From: Protopterus annectens
Lineage: Eukaryota > Chordata > Ceratodontiformes > Protopteridae
Direction: 5' to 3'
Length of the DNA stretch: 64,000 nt
NCBI RefSeq assembly: GCF_019279795.1
Contig: NC_056732.1
Location: 1,073,829,540-1,073,893,539 of the forward strand
The position numbers and the translations under genes are program-made. Below the pieces are notes generated by a model that saw only the letters and a list, made by a program, of their open reading frames with translations, ran no database searches and was not told where the DNA came from. Below, piece after piece: positions 1 through 12,400 of this stretch (position 1 is the first letter of the stretch; every line of letters starts with the position of its first letter).

Positions 1-2280
1 GTTGAGTTTGAGACGGATGCATTTTCAAGGACCTTTGAGAGTGCAAACATGATGGAAATTGGGAAGAAATTACTAAGCTGGCAAGATGAGCTATCGTTTT
101 GTAGAGTTGATGTCATGACTGTTTTCCAGGTTTGTAGGAGATGTGCGTTCTTGAATAGAGTGGGTGATAATGATAGGAGACTTGGAATGCGAGAGGATTT
201 GCAGCTATTTTTAGATATTCCATAGTAAACAAGTGAGATGCAAGAAAAGAAGGCTTCAGGTTTTTATTAATTTCTGAACAATCTGAACAGAAGAGGAAGG
301 TAATTTTAAAAATGGAGAGGTGCCATAGTGTGATCGTTGAGGAAAAGTAACAGATGAATTGACAGAACTGGGGGACATGTAGTGAGAAAGAAGTTGAAAT
401 AAATTGTTCAGGATGATAGCACTAATAGTAATAGTGACTGGAGTATTTAGTCAGTGTTATAAGTTTGGCTTGTATCTTTAGGTACGCATAGGTATGCGTG
501 GTTTATGTATAATTAATCTGTTGAATTTATTCCACATACATATTAGAACTTTGCATTTTTTAAATTATGGGTATATCAACCTACTTAAATTATTATTTTA
601 TAATGGCTGGAGATTAATTACATGTGCTTGTTAAATTAGTGTTTGGCAGTCCTTTGTTTAACAAGCTTTATAAGAGTATGTGTGTTTTTGACTTCTGGTA
701 GTTGGCAAAGAGGATTCAAACTGTGAGGTGGTAACAAGGCACATGCTGGGGTACAGGGCTTGATTCCCTCAGTCTTCATACAAGACAATGCTTTGCTGAA
801 ATTGGTAATTTGGGCTAGGCATGTTGATTAGCTCCCGGACTGCATCCATAGCAACGACCTATGAACTGATAAATAATAGTAGCAGCAGAATAGAGTAATA
901 GCATTAGTTTATGGGGACTGATACAATGAATTGTCTTGGCCTTGCCTGTGTTATAAACGTTTTATGTAGAATTTGAAAATGTCTTTCAAGTTTTATAAGT
1001 TGAATTGGTTTTTGTAAAGTGTTGACTTTAATCTGTTTCTTAGTTTTTTAAACTTTTGGAAGTTCTCAGTTGATCTTGCTAGGTAGCATATTGTTAATGT
1101 TTTACCTTGTTTGGTTGTACTTTAACATCATATGTGATCCATGGAAGGGAGTGAAATTTTGCTTGCTTATACTCAAAAAGGACACAAACAATTACGGACT
1201 ATTATATATTGTTTGCTAAGTCAAGAACATGAAAGTAGAGTGTGGATGACGATACGAGTCAAGGGTGAAACTCCATTTTGTGTTAAAATTGCTGAAAACT
1301 ATTGGCTTGCTTCTTACATTGGTAGTGTTACCTGAAAAGAAGTCCTTTGCTGTTCTTTTTGGGGAATCTAGATGGATGTGTGGACAACCTAGAGTTAGGT
1401 TTCTATTTTGTTGATTTTTTACAGGTATGAGAAGAGAGTCTGTTTGCTCAGAAGAGGCACTTGAGTATAATATAATGAACAAGATCTTAATTGGGGTAAA
1501 TGATTGCATACTTCCACTGCCTTTGCTTTGTTTGTCATGACCAAGCATGCTGTAATAGCGAACATGTCATTTTTAAGAATTTAACCAGCAGTGACAAAGA
1601 GTGGTCTTATTACAAATATTGCAGGATTTTATGTGGGCAGTTTCAGGGGCTTTGTAATAATTCCATGCTGCATCATGAGTCAGTACTGTCATATTGTTAA
1701 AGATGTGACCGTAATTGTGGTGAATGTTGCTGCATCTTGGTATGTCTTTGTTTTTGTGAAGAACATTGTTATATTTGTAGTAATATTTTTAATGTATTAA
1801 AGTCTTTATTGTACTAGTTGGATAGAAATATTTTTTTTTCTTCTGAAAGACTGCAAGCTGAGTTGGAAAAAGTGTTTAGCAAGAAAGAACGCAAGTGGAG
1901 CAGTCAGTCAGCAAAAAGTAAGGTGCTGTCCTCTTGATAGTTAATCAAGGAGAATGTGAGGAATTAGCAATTTGAAGAACACTGACCAGCAACGCAGAGG
2001 TTGGCAACATTAGCATCAGGACTGAAATAGCTTCATGTGTGTTTGCAGGGTCCAGGGCCACCTTTTTATTGAATAGGCAGAAGAGTAGGCAGAGGAGGAG
2101 TGTAAATATATAGGGCAGAACAAGTTGGAGAACGACGATGGTTGGGGTAGAGGAGACGGACCCTCTCCATACCTTGTACCTTAGTGTAGTGACCTGATCC
2201 AGTTGTATTAATCAGCTTTTAGAGTCCAGATCCTTAAGAAGCATAAGTGTGCAACTTGCTTTAGTGTATACTGCCTGCGT
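1..2280. other. intronic/intergenic DNA, no gene recognised
   Basis: AT-rich sequence with short open frames only, and no splice-flanked conserved coding stretch that I recognise. A short segment near 715-890 has a B-box-like stretch (gcttgattccc at about 767-777) and a CR1-like end (acctatgaactgataaat near 859-876), which might be an old SINE remnant, but it is too diverged to call. If MYD88 exons 1-4 lie upstream of the window, this is part of the last MYD88 intron. Confidence 0.5.
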
Positions 2281-2289
2281 ATTAGTTTG

Positions 2290-3790
2290 TGGGAGTTTCA
2301 TGTGAAATGGATTCATTTTTTCCTAGATGGGAAGGCTTACCAAACATTTGCGCAAAATATGTTGTTATGCAGTTACAGGAACAAAAGGGACATCTAGGGA
2401 CATCCACAACTGTGGGCAGTCCATGTATATTAAACTCCTTCCACACTGCATGCAAGTTCTGGAGAGGGTGATTGATAAAGGGGTGCGCAGAGTAGTAGAA
2501 AGTATGATGGGAGATGAACAGTTTGGATTCAGATCAGGATGCAGCACAACTGACCCAATATTTGCAGTGAGATAGAAAGTTGAGAAGAAGCTAGAGATGA
2601 GGAAAGCGTCCAGCTGGGCTTTCCTAAACTTGGAAAAAGCATATGATAAGGTCCCAGAAAGCTGATTTGGGCAGTACTGCAATGGTTCAGAGTCCCAGAA
2701 GTATTGGTAGAATCAATGCAGGCTATATACAAGGACCCAATGACTCAAGTACGAACAGTGTTCGGTCTCTCAGAGGGGTCCCCAGTGGGAGTGGGTGTGC
2801 ATCAGGGTTCAGCTCAGAGCCCACTGCTGTTCTTACTGGTGATGGATTACATTAGCAAACGGGTCGAAGGGGACAGATCAGCAAATTTGCTGTATGTAGA
2901 TGATCATAGGAGGTTACTAGGCTAATGGCCCTAGGGCCCTTACAAGCCTAGCCAAGAGTTTATCCCCAAAAAAGAAACATCGGTCAGCACCAATGATGTG
3001 GCATTACAGGTAAACTCTGAGCAAGAACTTCAGCAAAGGATAGGGGGATGTAATGCAAAACTGAAGGTACATGAGATGAAGGCAAGTACAGATAAGACAG
3101 TGGTAATGGCAGCAAATTTGGGAAATCAGAAGTTGAGAATTGAGATAGAAGGGAAGATAGTGGAACAGGTTAATAGTTTCAAGTATCTGGGAGGGGTGGT
3201 TGAGGAGAAGGGAAATCTGAATGAAGAGGTCAAAGCTAGAATCAGAGGGGCTGCAGCCAACTGGCAGAGTGTCAGGTGTAGTCTACGATAGAAGAATGCC
3301 AAATAAGCTGAAAAGTAAGGTGTACAAACAGTGGTGCAGCCACTACTATTGTATGATGCAGATAACTAGGTATTAAAGGCAGAACAGATAAGAAAGCTAG
3401 AGGTGATGGAAATGAAGCGCCTGCGAAGGGTGGTAGGCTGCATATTGTGGGACAGATGAAGAAATGAGGACATAAGAGAGAAAGTCAAAGTAGTTCCTAT
3501 TAAAGATCAGAGAGAACAGATTATTGTGGTTTGGGCACATGTGCAGAAAAGCATAAGACAATATGATGAAGATGATTTGGGACAGACAAGAAGAAAGTAA
3601 GAGGAAACAAGGGTGTCCAACCAAGAGGTGAATGGATTGTGAGAGAGAAAATCTGTGACAGTAAGGCTCGAGTGTTGAAGATGACAGGAGTGTGGCATTG
3701 AATCCAGAGAGATGGTGACAGTTAATATGACACCTTGACCATGAGAAAATGTGAAGAAGATGATGATGATGATGCAGTTGCACCTTGGGT
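2290..3790 (+). mobile_element. RTE-like non-LTR retrotransposon, decayed and 5'-truncated
   Basis: Several frames together encode a reverse transcriptase. Visible pieces are the fingers region (VLERVIDKGVRRVVES, then EQFGFRSGCSTTD), the catalytic Asp region (LNLEKAYDKVPE near 2630-2660), VGVGVHQGSAQSPLLF near 2788-2832, the active-site box YVDD near 2893-2904, and the thumb-side SFKYLGGVVEE near 3177-3210. Frames are broken by stops and indels. The element ends in a (GATGAT)n-like tail near 3757-3776, in keeping with the short microsatellite tails of RTE-type elements. Clade assignment is from motif flavour only; another non-LTR clade is possible. The endonuclease part is missing or unrecognisable. 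Confidence 0.7.
2905..2992 (-). mobile_element. 88-bp CR1-type 3' tail inserted in the RTE-like RT
   Basis: This block interrupts the reverse transcriptase exactly after the YVDD codons. It is flanked by the pentamer ATGAT at 2900-2904 and 2993-2997, a likely target duplication. Removing the block rejoins YVDD to VALQVNSEQELQQ in frame. The block begins cataggaggttactaggc and contains aagcctagcc, which matches the 3' end of the antisense CR1 at 41210-41275. It is therefore a severely 5'-truncated CR1 copy, or a SINE using a CR1 tail, in minus orientation. Confidence 0.7.
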
Positions 3791-3845
3791 TGCTAGTATG
3801 AGTGACCTTCTTAACTGTTTCAGTTAGTCCCATTGGATTAAGTTT

Positions 3846-3912
3846 TTTTTTTGGCTAGGCTTGTAATAGTCTTCATACTGATTGCCTAGTACTTGCCTTT
3901 GAACCTGTGAAA
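3846..3912 (+). repeat. CR1-type 3' tail fragment
   Basis: The stretch carries ggctaggcttgtaa, then gcctagtacttgcct and ttgaacctgtg. This is the same order of motifs, in plus orientation, as the reverse complement of the CR1 tail at 41210-41275. It is preceded by a short T run. I read it as another extreme 5'-truncated CR1 or a SINE with a CR1-derived tail. Confidence 0.5.
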
Positions 3913-4135
3913 CTCTGGTAGATTAAGAATGTGGCCTCAGTAATTGAATATTTGTGGAGTTAAGAGATACGGGATATTCGGCATAATTCAAGTAGTAATT
4001 TCCAACATAGTGATAAGAACCTTGGCAACTCAGGGTGCTGTTTAAAGTTAGCTTTCTACATAGCACCTGTTTTGTATTAAGAGTTATTTTATTGGTGGAA
4101 TTTGCGGAGCTAAGTGAATAGGAGAGTCTTTACAG

Positions 4136-4325
4136 ATGTTCTTCATGTTTCACTGTTGCAGTCATCACATTTGGGTTATCCTGCCAGGGGTAGCCCTCAG
4201 TCGGCCCGAATACCAGAGGCTTAGTTTTTCTGCGTCGGTTGCCCGTTGCTCCAGGACTGACATCAGGTCGTCAGTGGTATAAAATCAGGCAGCCAACACC
4301 ATTACATCAGTCTTTCTTGCCGAGG
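4136..4325 (+). repeat. DIRS copy A left inverted terminal repeat
   Basis: This is the inverted counterpart of 19197-19413. It contains a TATA box (tataaaa, 4278-4284) about 142 bp from the edge, preceded by a decayed CRE-like tgacatca near 4258. It ends near tctttcttgccg. The outermost ~18 bases (atgttcttcatgtttcac) are specific to the left end and are mirrored in the left half of the ICR. Confidence 0.88.
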
Positions 4326-4452
4326 AGTCAGAAGCAGAAGCAGTCCGCACTAGTGTCGTTGGCCACTACTTGAGTTTGCATTTCCGAATTGAAGTTGAAG
4401 TCTTCTAAAGCTAAGTACCCCGTTGGAGATCCTTTTTTTCTTGCTCTAACCG

Positions 4453-6253
4453 ACATCCGAAAAAGTTAACAATTGTCTCACCTGTGGAAAGCAAATACCA
4501 CACCGAGACTTCCATTCTTACTGCATCACCTGTTTAGGCCCAGACCACGATGTCCCCCGCTGTCGCTTTTGTGCTTTGTTCAACGCCAGAACTATACGTC
4601 ATCGGGCCCTTATTGTAGCTAGATATTTTTGCTCTCAGTCATCGAATTCCGATATGGCTTCTGTAAGCCATCCGACTTCGATCTTATGAAAAAACGTAAG
4701 GATAACGACAGAGACCGCACAGGTCTAAAACTGCCAACAACGCTTCCGCTAAGCTAGTCGTCAGTTCTCCGGTCCTCAGTGAGGCGCTTTCGCAGCCCTG
4801 ATGCCTGCTTCTGTGGATTCGCAGGCCGCTACTGAGACCCTTTCGGAGTCCAGTATGCAGCGAGACTCTTCGTGTAAGGATCCTGCGGCTGTCTCTACCT
4901 TGGATGGGTCCGGAGCCACTGAGCAGGCACCAGTTTCTGAGGAAGTACTTCGCACTACCGATACTCGACACAGACTGACGACTTCTTTCACGTCTTCAGT
5001 TCTTTCTAAAACTACTGAGTTTCTAAGGCCCAGGGTATGAACTACACCCAAAAAAACGACGACCCAAGCTCAGGCACCTGCTTCCTTGCCTCAATCTATA
5101 ATGCTTAAAATGGCAGAAGACCTTATTATGCTTATTAGGGGAAGCCAGGCTACCCCTTCCAAAAGAAAAAGAGACTTGTCCCCTGTAGTTTTATCTGAAC
5201 AGGAGTCCGATTACTGTGATGCAGCTGAATATGAAGATATGCAACTCCTCTCTGCTTATGAGGATTCTGATGCAGAGGAATCCATTCCTTCTGCTTCTCC
5301 GAATTTTTCATTTGGGGAAACCCTTCATACTTTAAGGGAGCATTTCCAATGGGAATGTCAAGACTATCCTCAGTCAAAAAAGAGACTCTGGGAATTCTTA
5401 GAATTACCACAGCAGAGACCTTTGGCCATTCCTCCTGTCCTGGATGTTGTAGATGATGTTTTTATGGAATCCAGTTTGACTCCTGACACCCTTCCTCCTG
5501 CTCCCAGGAAACCTGATTGGTATTACAGAGTCTCTGACTCTCACAAATTTCTTTTCAAAAATCCCACTGCTGACCCAGAGGTCATCTCTCAAGGGCCTAA
5601 AGGAATTAAAGCAACTTCAGCTAAGAATCCCACCCCTTCAGATGGGAATTCCCAAGCTTTAGACAGTTGGGGTATAAAGGTATACACCTCTGCTACTCTT
5701 GCTATTAGAGCAGTAAATTGTCAGTTCCACGTGCTGAAATATCAGCAGCATACCATGGAACTCCTCAAACAAAAAATATCTTCCTTTCCAGCTTGTGCAG
5801 AAAATAAAGAATTACAAGAGCTAATGCATTCTGCAAGTCAAGTAACTAAGCACACCTTGCAATGTGGCTTTGACGCCCTAGAAGCATCTTGCAGGGCAGC
5901 AGTCACTAGTTCTATCCTTAGAAGGCATGCTTGGCTTAAGGAACAGGCCTTGCCAGATCATGTGAAATTCAAATTGTTGGACACACCATTGAACAGAGAC
6001 AACTTATTTGGCACCAAGGCAGAAAAGGTCTTAAAAAAGATGGAAGAAAAAGCTAAATCTGTGCAGACAGACTTCTTACAGGTTTAGCCTCTGAGGTTCA
6101 GTAGGCATTGCCCCTCCAAGCACTGGTCCTTTCCTGCCCCCTCCAGGCCAGCTCAGCCCAGACCCAGGAGAAGCAGAGATCTAAGCAATGGAGTTACTCC
6201 TCTTCAAAAACAGGGAGTGCAAAGCCACCCTCTTATGGTAAGAACTCACAATG
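4453..6253 (+). pseudogene. DIRS copy A gag-like protein, degraded
   Basis: The N-terminal zinc-finger-like module is readable: CLTCGKQIPHRDFHS, then CITCLGPDHDVPRCRFC, giving three CxxC pairs with interspersed His. The initiator is damaged (cgacatcc where copies B and C have cgatgtca). A stop follows the module near 4687 and another lies at 5038-5040. The C-terminal two thirds (5086-6087) is one continuous frame with an acidic stretch (SDAEESIPSAS), the conserved FGETLHTLREHFQWE, and the LAP2alpha-like domain (HTLQCGFDALEASCRAAV, then RRHAWLKEQALPDHVK). The frame stops at 6085-6087, and homology to the basic tail continues to 6253. Gag should package element RNA; this copy cannot be made whole. 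Confidence 0.85.
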
Positions 6254-8142
6254 ACTTTATACCTCCACCCCTTACCTCTGCCCACCTTCTTTTGCCCCTA
6301 GGAGGAAAACTCTCCTTCCACGCAAGCAACTGGGCTACTATTACCAACAACCGATGAGTCCTCAACATAGTGTCCCAGGGATACAAATTTTATTTCCACA
6401 TTCCGCCAACCCCAAAAGGGTTCCCAGATCTTCCTCCAAACCAGTGGGCAGAGGCCAAAAAGCAAGTCCTTTCCCTGCTCTCCATGAGAGCAATACAGCA
6501 TGTTCCTGCAGAACAGATAGCCCAAGGTTTCTACTCCAGACTCTTCCTGGTACCCAGAAAAGAGGGCACGTGGCACCCCATCCTCGATCTATCCATTCTA
6601 AACACCTTTCTTTTGATATCAAAATTCAAAATGCCCACCCTCCAGCAGCTTCTACCAGTGCTTTCCAAGGATACTTGGTTAGACACCCTAGACCTAAAAG
6701 AGGCCTACCTACACATCCCAATCAGGGAATTATGCAGGAAATGCCTATGTTTCAGGGCAGGATCTATGCACTTTCAGTTCTCTGCACTTCCCTTTGGCTT
6801 ATCCACTGCTCCCAGAGTTTTCACAAAATGCCTGGCTCCCGCCATTGTTTTTTGCAGACAAAGAAATATTCAAATTTACCCGTACTTAGACAATTACGTG
6901 ATTCAGGCAGACGGTCAGGAAAGGCTGCTACAGCACCTGACTTTTGTAAAGGACCTAGTGACCTCCCTAGGGTATACTATCAATGAAAAGAAATCAAAAC
7001 TAGTCCCTACACAAAATATTGTATTCCTGGGAGCAAGCCTGGACACAGCATCCCAGATGGCATTCCTTACTCTGGAAAAACAAGCCTACCTGACAAGCTA
7101 CTTCTGTCAACTAGCCACCAGAGAAGTTAAGCACAAGGAAAATCCTGCAAGCTCTAGGATTCATGGCTTCCTGCATCCTACTCATATCATATGCCAGACT
7201 GCATATGAGGAAACTACAGTGGTACCTAAAAAGCCTTTGATGTCAACACTCTCAAGACCTGGAAACTCTCATACCAATGATACCTTGTCTAAGGAAAGAT
7301 TTTCTTTGGTGGGCAGCAGCTTGCAACCACAACAAGGGACTTCCCTTCTCACAACCCCATGCCGCCCAGACCCTCACCACAGACTCATCAGACTATGTCT
7401 GAGGTGCACACCTGAATGACAGGTGCATTCAGGGCCACTGGAGCCCAAATCAAATACATCTGCACATCAGCCAAAAAGAGATGTTAGCTGTTCAGCACAC
7501 CCTGACAGCCTTCAGACCCCTACTCTCCCTGGGACCTCTAATGATCAAAACAGACTACACCAAAGTGGTGTGGTATATCAACAAGCAGGGAGGGACTCAC
7601 TCTTATTCTCTCTACAGGCACGCCATGACCCTTTGGCACACGGCCTCAGCCATGCAACTATACCTGCTAGCACAATTCCTGCCAGCTTCTGTAAACTCTC
7701 TGGCAGACAACTTAAGCAGAAATCTGCTAGACGCACACAAGTGGCAGCTAGACCACAGAACCTTCACCCTTGTACCCCAGAAATGGGGCACCCCGAAGGT
7801 CGACCTCTTTGCCTCCCACTCCAATTAGCAGCTCAAAAAATGCTGCACCAGGGAACCTCACAGCAAGGCCTGGAAAGTGGATGCTCTATCCTTCCAGTGG
7901 GTTACCCTCTCTGTCTATGCATTCACTCATATCAAGGGTACTGCTCAAGGGAGGAAAAACCAAGGGCAATCCTGATTGCCCCAGACTGGCCATGCCAGCA
8001 CTGGTACCCGTTGCTGCACAGCCTGTCACCCCTGCCACCATAGCACCTACCTCAGATCTCTACACTCCTGAACCAGGAGAATAGAGAATTCATGTATCCT
8101 CAATTGCAGACCCTCAACCTGGCAGCCTGGCTTATTCCCTGA
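6254..8142 (+). pseudogene. DIRS copy A RT-RNase H polyprotein, degraded
   Basis: The frame 6370-7110 covers the DIRS reverse transcriptase: FYSRLFLVPRKEGTW, TLDLKEAYLHIPI and FSALPFGLSTAPRVFTKCL. The active-site box reads YPYLDN where copies B, C and E have YPYLDD, so a catalytic Asp is lost. A frameshift near 7120 moves the rest to other frames. The RNase H segment (MIKTDYTKVVWYINKQGGTHS, in 7541-7600) has lost the first Asp context. The methyltransferase-like tail (KVDLFASHSN, then ILIAPDWPCQHWYPL) is split. The family end (LNLAAWLIP, stop 8140-8142) is preserved. It overlaps the recombinase start, as in the other copies. Confidence 0.85.
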
Positions 8143-9174
8143 CCACCCCTCAAGCTACCAGGCTAAACAAACAAATCCTAGATGTTATATGAGAGGCCAG
8201 ACGCCCTAGCACTAGGAAATCCTATGCTGACAAGTGGAAAAGGTTTTGCACCTGGATCCAGGCTAAGGAAGCCGGAACGGCACAGCCCTCCTTAACTCTT
8301 ATCCTAGATTACCTGGCAGACCTACTACACAGGGGTATATCCTTCTCTTCTATTAAAATTCATGCCTCACCCATCTCTGCTAATTACAACACAGAGCCTT
8401 CTCTCTTCTCACACCCTCTCATCAAACAGTTCCTAAGAGGGGCTAACAACTTAAGGCCACCCAGAAGAGCTCCTACCATCTTGGGACCTTAACTTTGTGT
8501 TGGAAAAGCTCACCCTAATCCCCTTTGAACCTGCAACTTCACAGAGTTAAAATTTCTCTCTTGGAAAACAGCCTTGCTTCTGGCCATCACTTCAGCTAGA
8601 AGTGTAGCCGAGCTACAAGCACTCATGGCTGTAGAGCCCTTCATCATTTTCCATGTGACAGAGTCTCACTCAGGACTAACCTATCTTTCGAAGTGGTGTC
8701 CAGTGTGGCTACCAACCAATCCATACATTTGCCCACCTTTTTCCCTAACCCACAAAACAAGGGGGAAAGATTCTGCACTCTCTAGATGTGCACAGACAGC
8801 TCAGATTCTATATGGACAGGACTAAATCTTTCAGAAAAACTGATCAATTGCTAGTCAGCTTCGCAGCAGGAGCAGAGGGCAAGGCTATATCCAAACAAAC
8901 AATCTCCAAATGGATAGCATGCTGCATCCATTTCTGCTACTGACAGCACGGGAAACCAACCCCAAAGGGGGTTAGGACACATTCCACCAGAGCAACCTCC
9001 ACATCTGCAGTCTTTCTCAGAGGGGTCCCCACCAGGGACATCCTGGAGGCTGCAACATGGACATCTGTTCATACCTTCACCGAGCATTACCACCTGCCTA
9101 TCTTTTCCAAATCCAGGGCAGGCTTTGCCACTGCAGTCTTGCAGGGCATACTAGCCAGCCCACAGTCTTCTTGA
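8120..9174 (+). pseudogene. DIRS copy A tyrosine recombinase, degraded
   Basis: The DIRS integrase is a tyrosine recombinase (YR), thought to integrate circular cDNA without target duplication. Recognisable pieces are RRPSTRKSYADKWKRFC near 8201-8250, the core ITSARSVAELQAL near 8586-8625, HSTRATSTSAVFLRG near 8980-9024 and FTEHYHLPIFS near 9078-9110. Of the RHRY catalytic set, HxxR and Tyr remain, but the first Arg (RVSEL in copy C) is Ser here. There is a stop near 8191 and several indels. The reading ends at LQGILASPQSS, stop 9172-9174. Confidence 0.85.
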
Positions 9175-9205
9175 CTGCCTCCACCCTTTTCTTCAGCTTT
9201 GCGAC

Positions 9206-9256
9206 TCAACCCAAATGTGATGACTGCAACAGTGAAACACGAAGAACATAGTACAG
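9206..9256 (+). repeat. DIRS copy A internal complementary region, left half
   Basis: The sequence acccaaatgtgatgactgca and onwards to gaagaacatagtacag is the reverse complement of copy A's left terminus plus the first bases complementary to the right end. Copy B begins at 9257. The other half of this ICR resumes at 19012 (ttgtgtacacttgcc), so the intact ICR read catagtacag^ttgtgtac, exactly as in the undisturbed ICR at 18580-18610. Confidence 0.88.
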
Positions 9257-9440
9257 ATGTTCTTCGTGTTTCACTGTTGCAGTCATCACACTTGGGTTAT
9301 CTGCCTGCAGGTAGCCCTCAGTTGGGTCTTGGGATTTCTGCCCCGGTTGTTGTAGCCTCTTCCATGATGTCAGATTGTCAGGGGTATAAAGCATGCAGCC
9401 GACGCCATTACGTCAGCGTTTCTTGTCGCACGGGAGCCCA
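9257..9440 (+). repeat. DIRS copy B left inverted terminal repeat
   Basis: Inverted partner of 18795-19011. A TATA box (tataaa) lies at 9385-9390, about 128 bp from the edge. The CRE-like site is decayed (tgatgtca, 9365-9372). The ITR abuts copy A's half ICR, creating a near-palindrome of about 90 bp centred at about 9252, because the left ITR end faces its own complement. Confidence 0.88.
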
Positions 9441-9491
9441 AAGTAGAAGCAGTTCGCAAATGCCGGTCGGCCGCTACCTGAAATTTTAATT

Positions 9492-12400
9492 TATTTTTTA
9501 TTTTATTTTATTTTACATTTGTTGACCGGGATAGTCCGACTGGATGCATGTCCATTTTCAGCGGAGGCCTGGGGAGAAAAGCTCCAAGGGTAAGCAGATA
9601 CAGCATTACATAATACCAGCATTACATATTACAAACAGACTATTTACAGAGATTACATAAGTAAGCAAGTTCCACAGGTTACAGTTAATCCTGAGCACAA
9701 GTCAGGATTAAATTAAATTACACAGTAAACTGGTTTACAGATTTTTACACATTCTAGAGAGAGTTAGCCAGGCTTGATACATTGAAATAGCCAGTTAAGT
9801 GACAAATGTTGTTTGAGTCTAGTTTTAAATTGACCTAAGGTGGAAAGTAAGGTAATATCAGCTGGAAGAGAATTCCAGAATCTACTTACAGAGTTTGCAA
9901 AGAGAGAATCACCGGCTGTGTTATTAATTTTGCTAGTCTGAATTAGTAGTTTGTTAGAGGATCGAAGCGGTCTAGGATTGTTATAGGGGGTGATAATATT
10001 TTTAAGTGCAGGAGTATTGTCCGGATTATAGAGGATTTATAGGCCATAATCAGTTGGTTATACTGGATTAGGCTGGGTAGTTCAAGCCACCCAAGCTGAT
10101 TTACATTGATGCAATGATGTGTCCTAAAAGGCAGCCCAGTGGCAAACCTGGCAATGTGGTTGTAGCAAATTGAGAGTTTTTTAAGGATAGTCTTGTTTAA
10201 ATTCGAGAGTAGAGGGGATGCATACAGAAGGGTTGAAAGAAGGTGAGAGCGAGCTCTGGCAATTTTAGCTGGAGGGGTTAGGAAGGCTTTTATTCTGTAA
10301 AGTGACCTTAGTTTTTTATTGATGGTTTTGATAGTTTGGTTAACATGTAGGTCAAAGTTTAGATTATTGTCTATGATGACACCTAGTAGTTTTGTAGATG
10401 GGTCAGGGGAGATTATTGTGCCATCATTTGATTTTATGGTAAAGGTGAAAGTGGTAGACCTACGTGTTGGTGAAAATAACAGCATTTTATTTTTTTTGGG
10501 ATTTAGGATCAGACGATGTTCAGAAAGCCAGTTTTCTATTGTATTAAAGGTGGTCTGGGTAGCTGACCATAACTCTACTGGAGATGTGGCTGAGCAAATC
10601 AGAGTAGAGTCATCTGCATATTGGATACAGCTGACTTTTGGGATGACAGTATAAAGGTCGTTAATGAAGATGGAGAACAGCAAGGGCCCTAGTATAGAGC
10701 CTTGTGGTACTGCAAGGGTGTTAGGTAGAAGGTTAGAGAGTTTGTTCTGCCAGAGGACAGCCTGCTGTCGACCATTCAGGTAGAATTGACACCAGTGGAG
10801 GGCTCCAGTATCTAGACAGAATGTTGAAAGGGTGTGGATTAAAAGTTGGTGATCAACCATATCGAATGCCTTGGAAATATCCAAAAAGGGGGCTGAGGAT
10901 ATATAATTATTGTTGCGATTATGGTTTATGGTGTTAGTAAAGGCTAGGAGGGCTGAAGTAGTGCTGTGATGAGGACGGAAGCCATGCTGAGTGTCTGCCA
11001 TAAGGCGATTTTGGATTAGGTGGTGCATGAGTTGTCTATGAATACATTTTTCCATAATCTTTGCAAGTGGAGAGAGTATAGCTATTGGCCTATAATTGGA
11101 TAATTCAGTAGAGCTGCCTCCTTTGTGAAGTGGAATTACATAGGATTTTCCAGATGGTGGGAATTTTAGCTTCTACTATGGTTCAATTGATTAGTATTGA
11201 GATGGGGTAAGCAATAGCATCAGCTGATTTTTGTAGGTACTCGGCAGGGAGTTGATCAGCAGAAAGTGTAGTGGGTTTTAATTTTTTGATCAAGGTACAG
11301 ATAAGTGAAGTGGCGACTGGTTGGAAGCTGAACGTGAGTAGGTTTCTAGGGGTGCTACTTTCAGGACCAGGGGAGCTAGGAGGTAGTTGGCTAGCTAGAG
11401 CTTGAATTGTCTCAGTAAAGAATTGGTTAAAACTATCAGAAACATCTTCAGGGGTTTTATCAATAGTAGCAGCAGGGATTGGGGTTGAAGTTTGTCCAGG
11501 ATGTAGTAGATTATTTAAACCTGCCCAAAACTTCTGAGGGTTATTTTGATTTACTGTCTGTAAATTACAGTAGTATTGTTTTTTTGTCTTGCAAAATTGT
11601 TTTTTTGGTTTCGTTCCTGGATTGCCTCTATTTAATGTGATCTTGAGGGTCTTTAGAAGAACGCCATAAAGCCCATGCTTTGTTTCTAAGGGTAATTTTG
11701 AGTTTAGACTCTGTAGAAAGCCATGGTGCAGTTTTTGCCTTTGTTCTCTTTGAACGAACAGGTGCATGCAAATCAAGGATCTCAAGGAATTTGTTGTTAA
11801 AGTATGCTACTGCTTCCTCTAAGGGGAGGTGTTTTAGAATAGACCAATTACATGAGTTTAGTTCTTGTTGGAATTTGGCAGGGTCAAAGTTTTTATTGTT
11901 TTTAACCTTTCTGAGTAAGGGTTGTTGGGAATTAATGGTTTTGTGCTTAATTACATATGTGAGAAGGTGATCGCTTAGGCCATTAAGGAGGGTACCAGAG
12001 GTGTACAGTTGGGGGTGACTGTTTATGAGTACCCAGTCAAGTATACTTTCTTTTTGGTTGGGTTTACCTATCCTGGTAGGGGTGGATATGATTTGTGTAA
12101 ATGCATGTAGGTTAATATGGGTGGTTGGGGATTATGAGGAACAGGTGCCCCAGTCTATGTTAAAGTCTCCAAGTAGTAGGGTTTCTTGGGGGTAGTGACA
12201 TGATAGCCAGTGCAGGATATCTTCAAATGTAGATATATTGTTACTTGGGGGAATGTACATACAGATGATATTAATGCATTCATTTTTATTAAGTTGCAAT
12301 TTGGTGGCAAGAATCTGAGTTATTAATCTGAGGAGGTTGTATTAGATCTAGGGTGACATTCAACTCAGATTTATAGAGTATAGCTACCCACCACCCTTCC

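Noticed and set aside
715-890. tRNA-derived SINE near the window start
   Set aside because: A B-box-like stretch and a CR1-like end are present, but the A box and body are too diverged to support a call; noted only under the regional entry.
3397-3783. Minus-strand His-rich open frame
   Set aside because: It is the complement of the (GATGAT)n tail and the 3' region of the RTE-like LINE; low complexity explains the histidines.
10319-10654. Plus-strand frame over the L2 RT
   Set aside because: Shadow of the antisense LINE RT, which has clear domain motifs on the minus strand.
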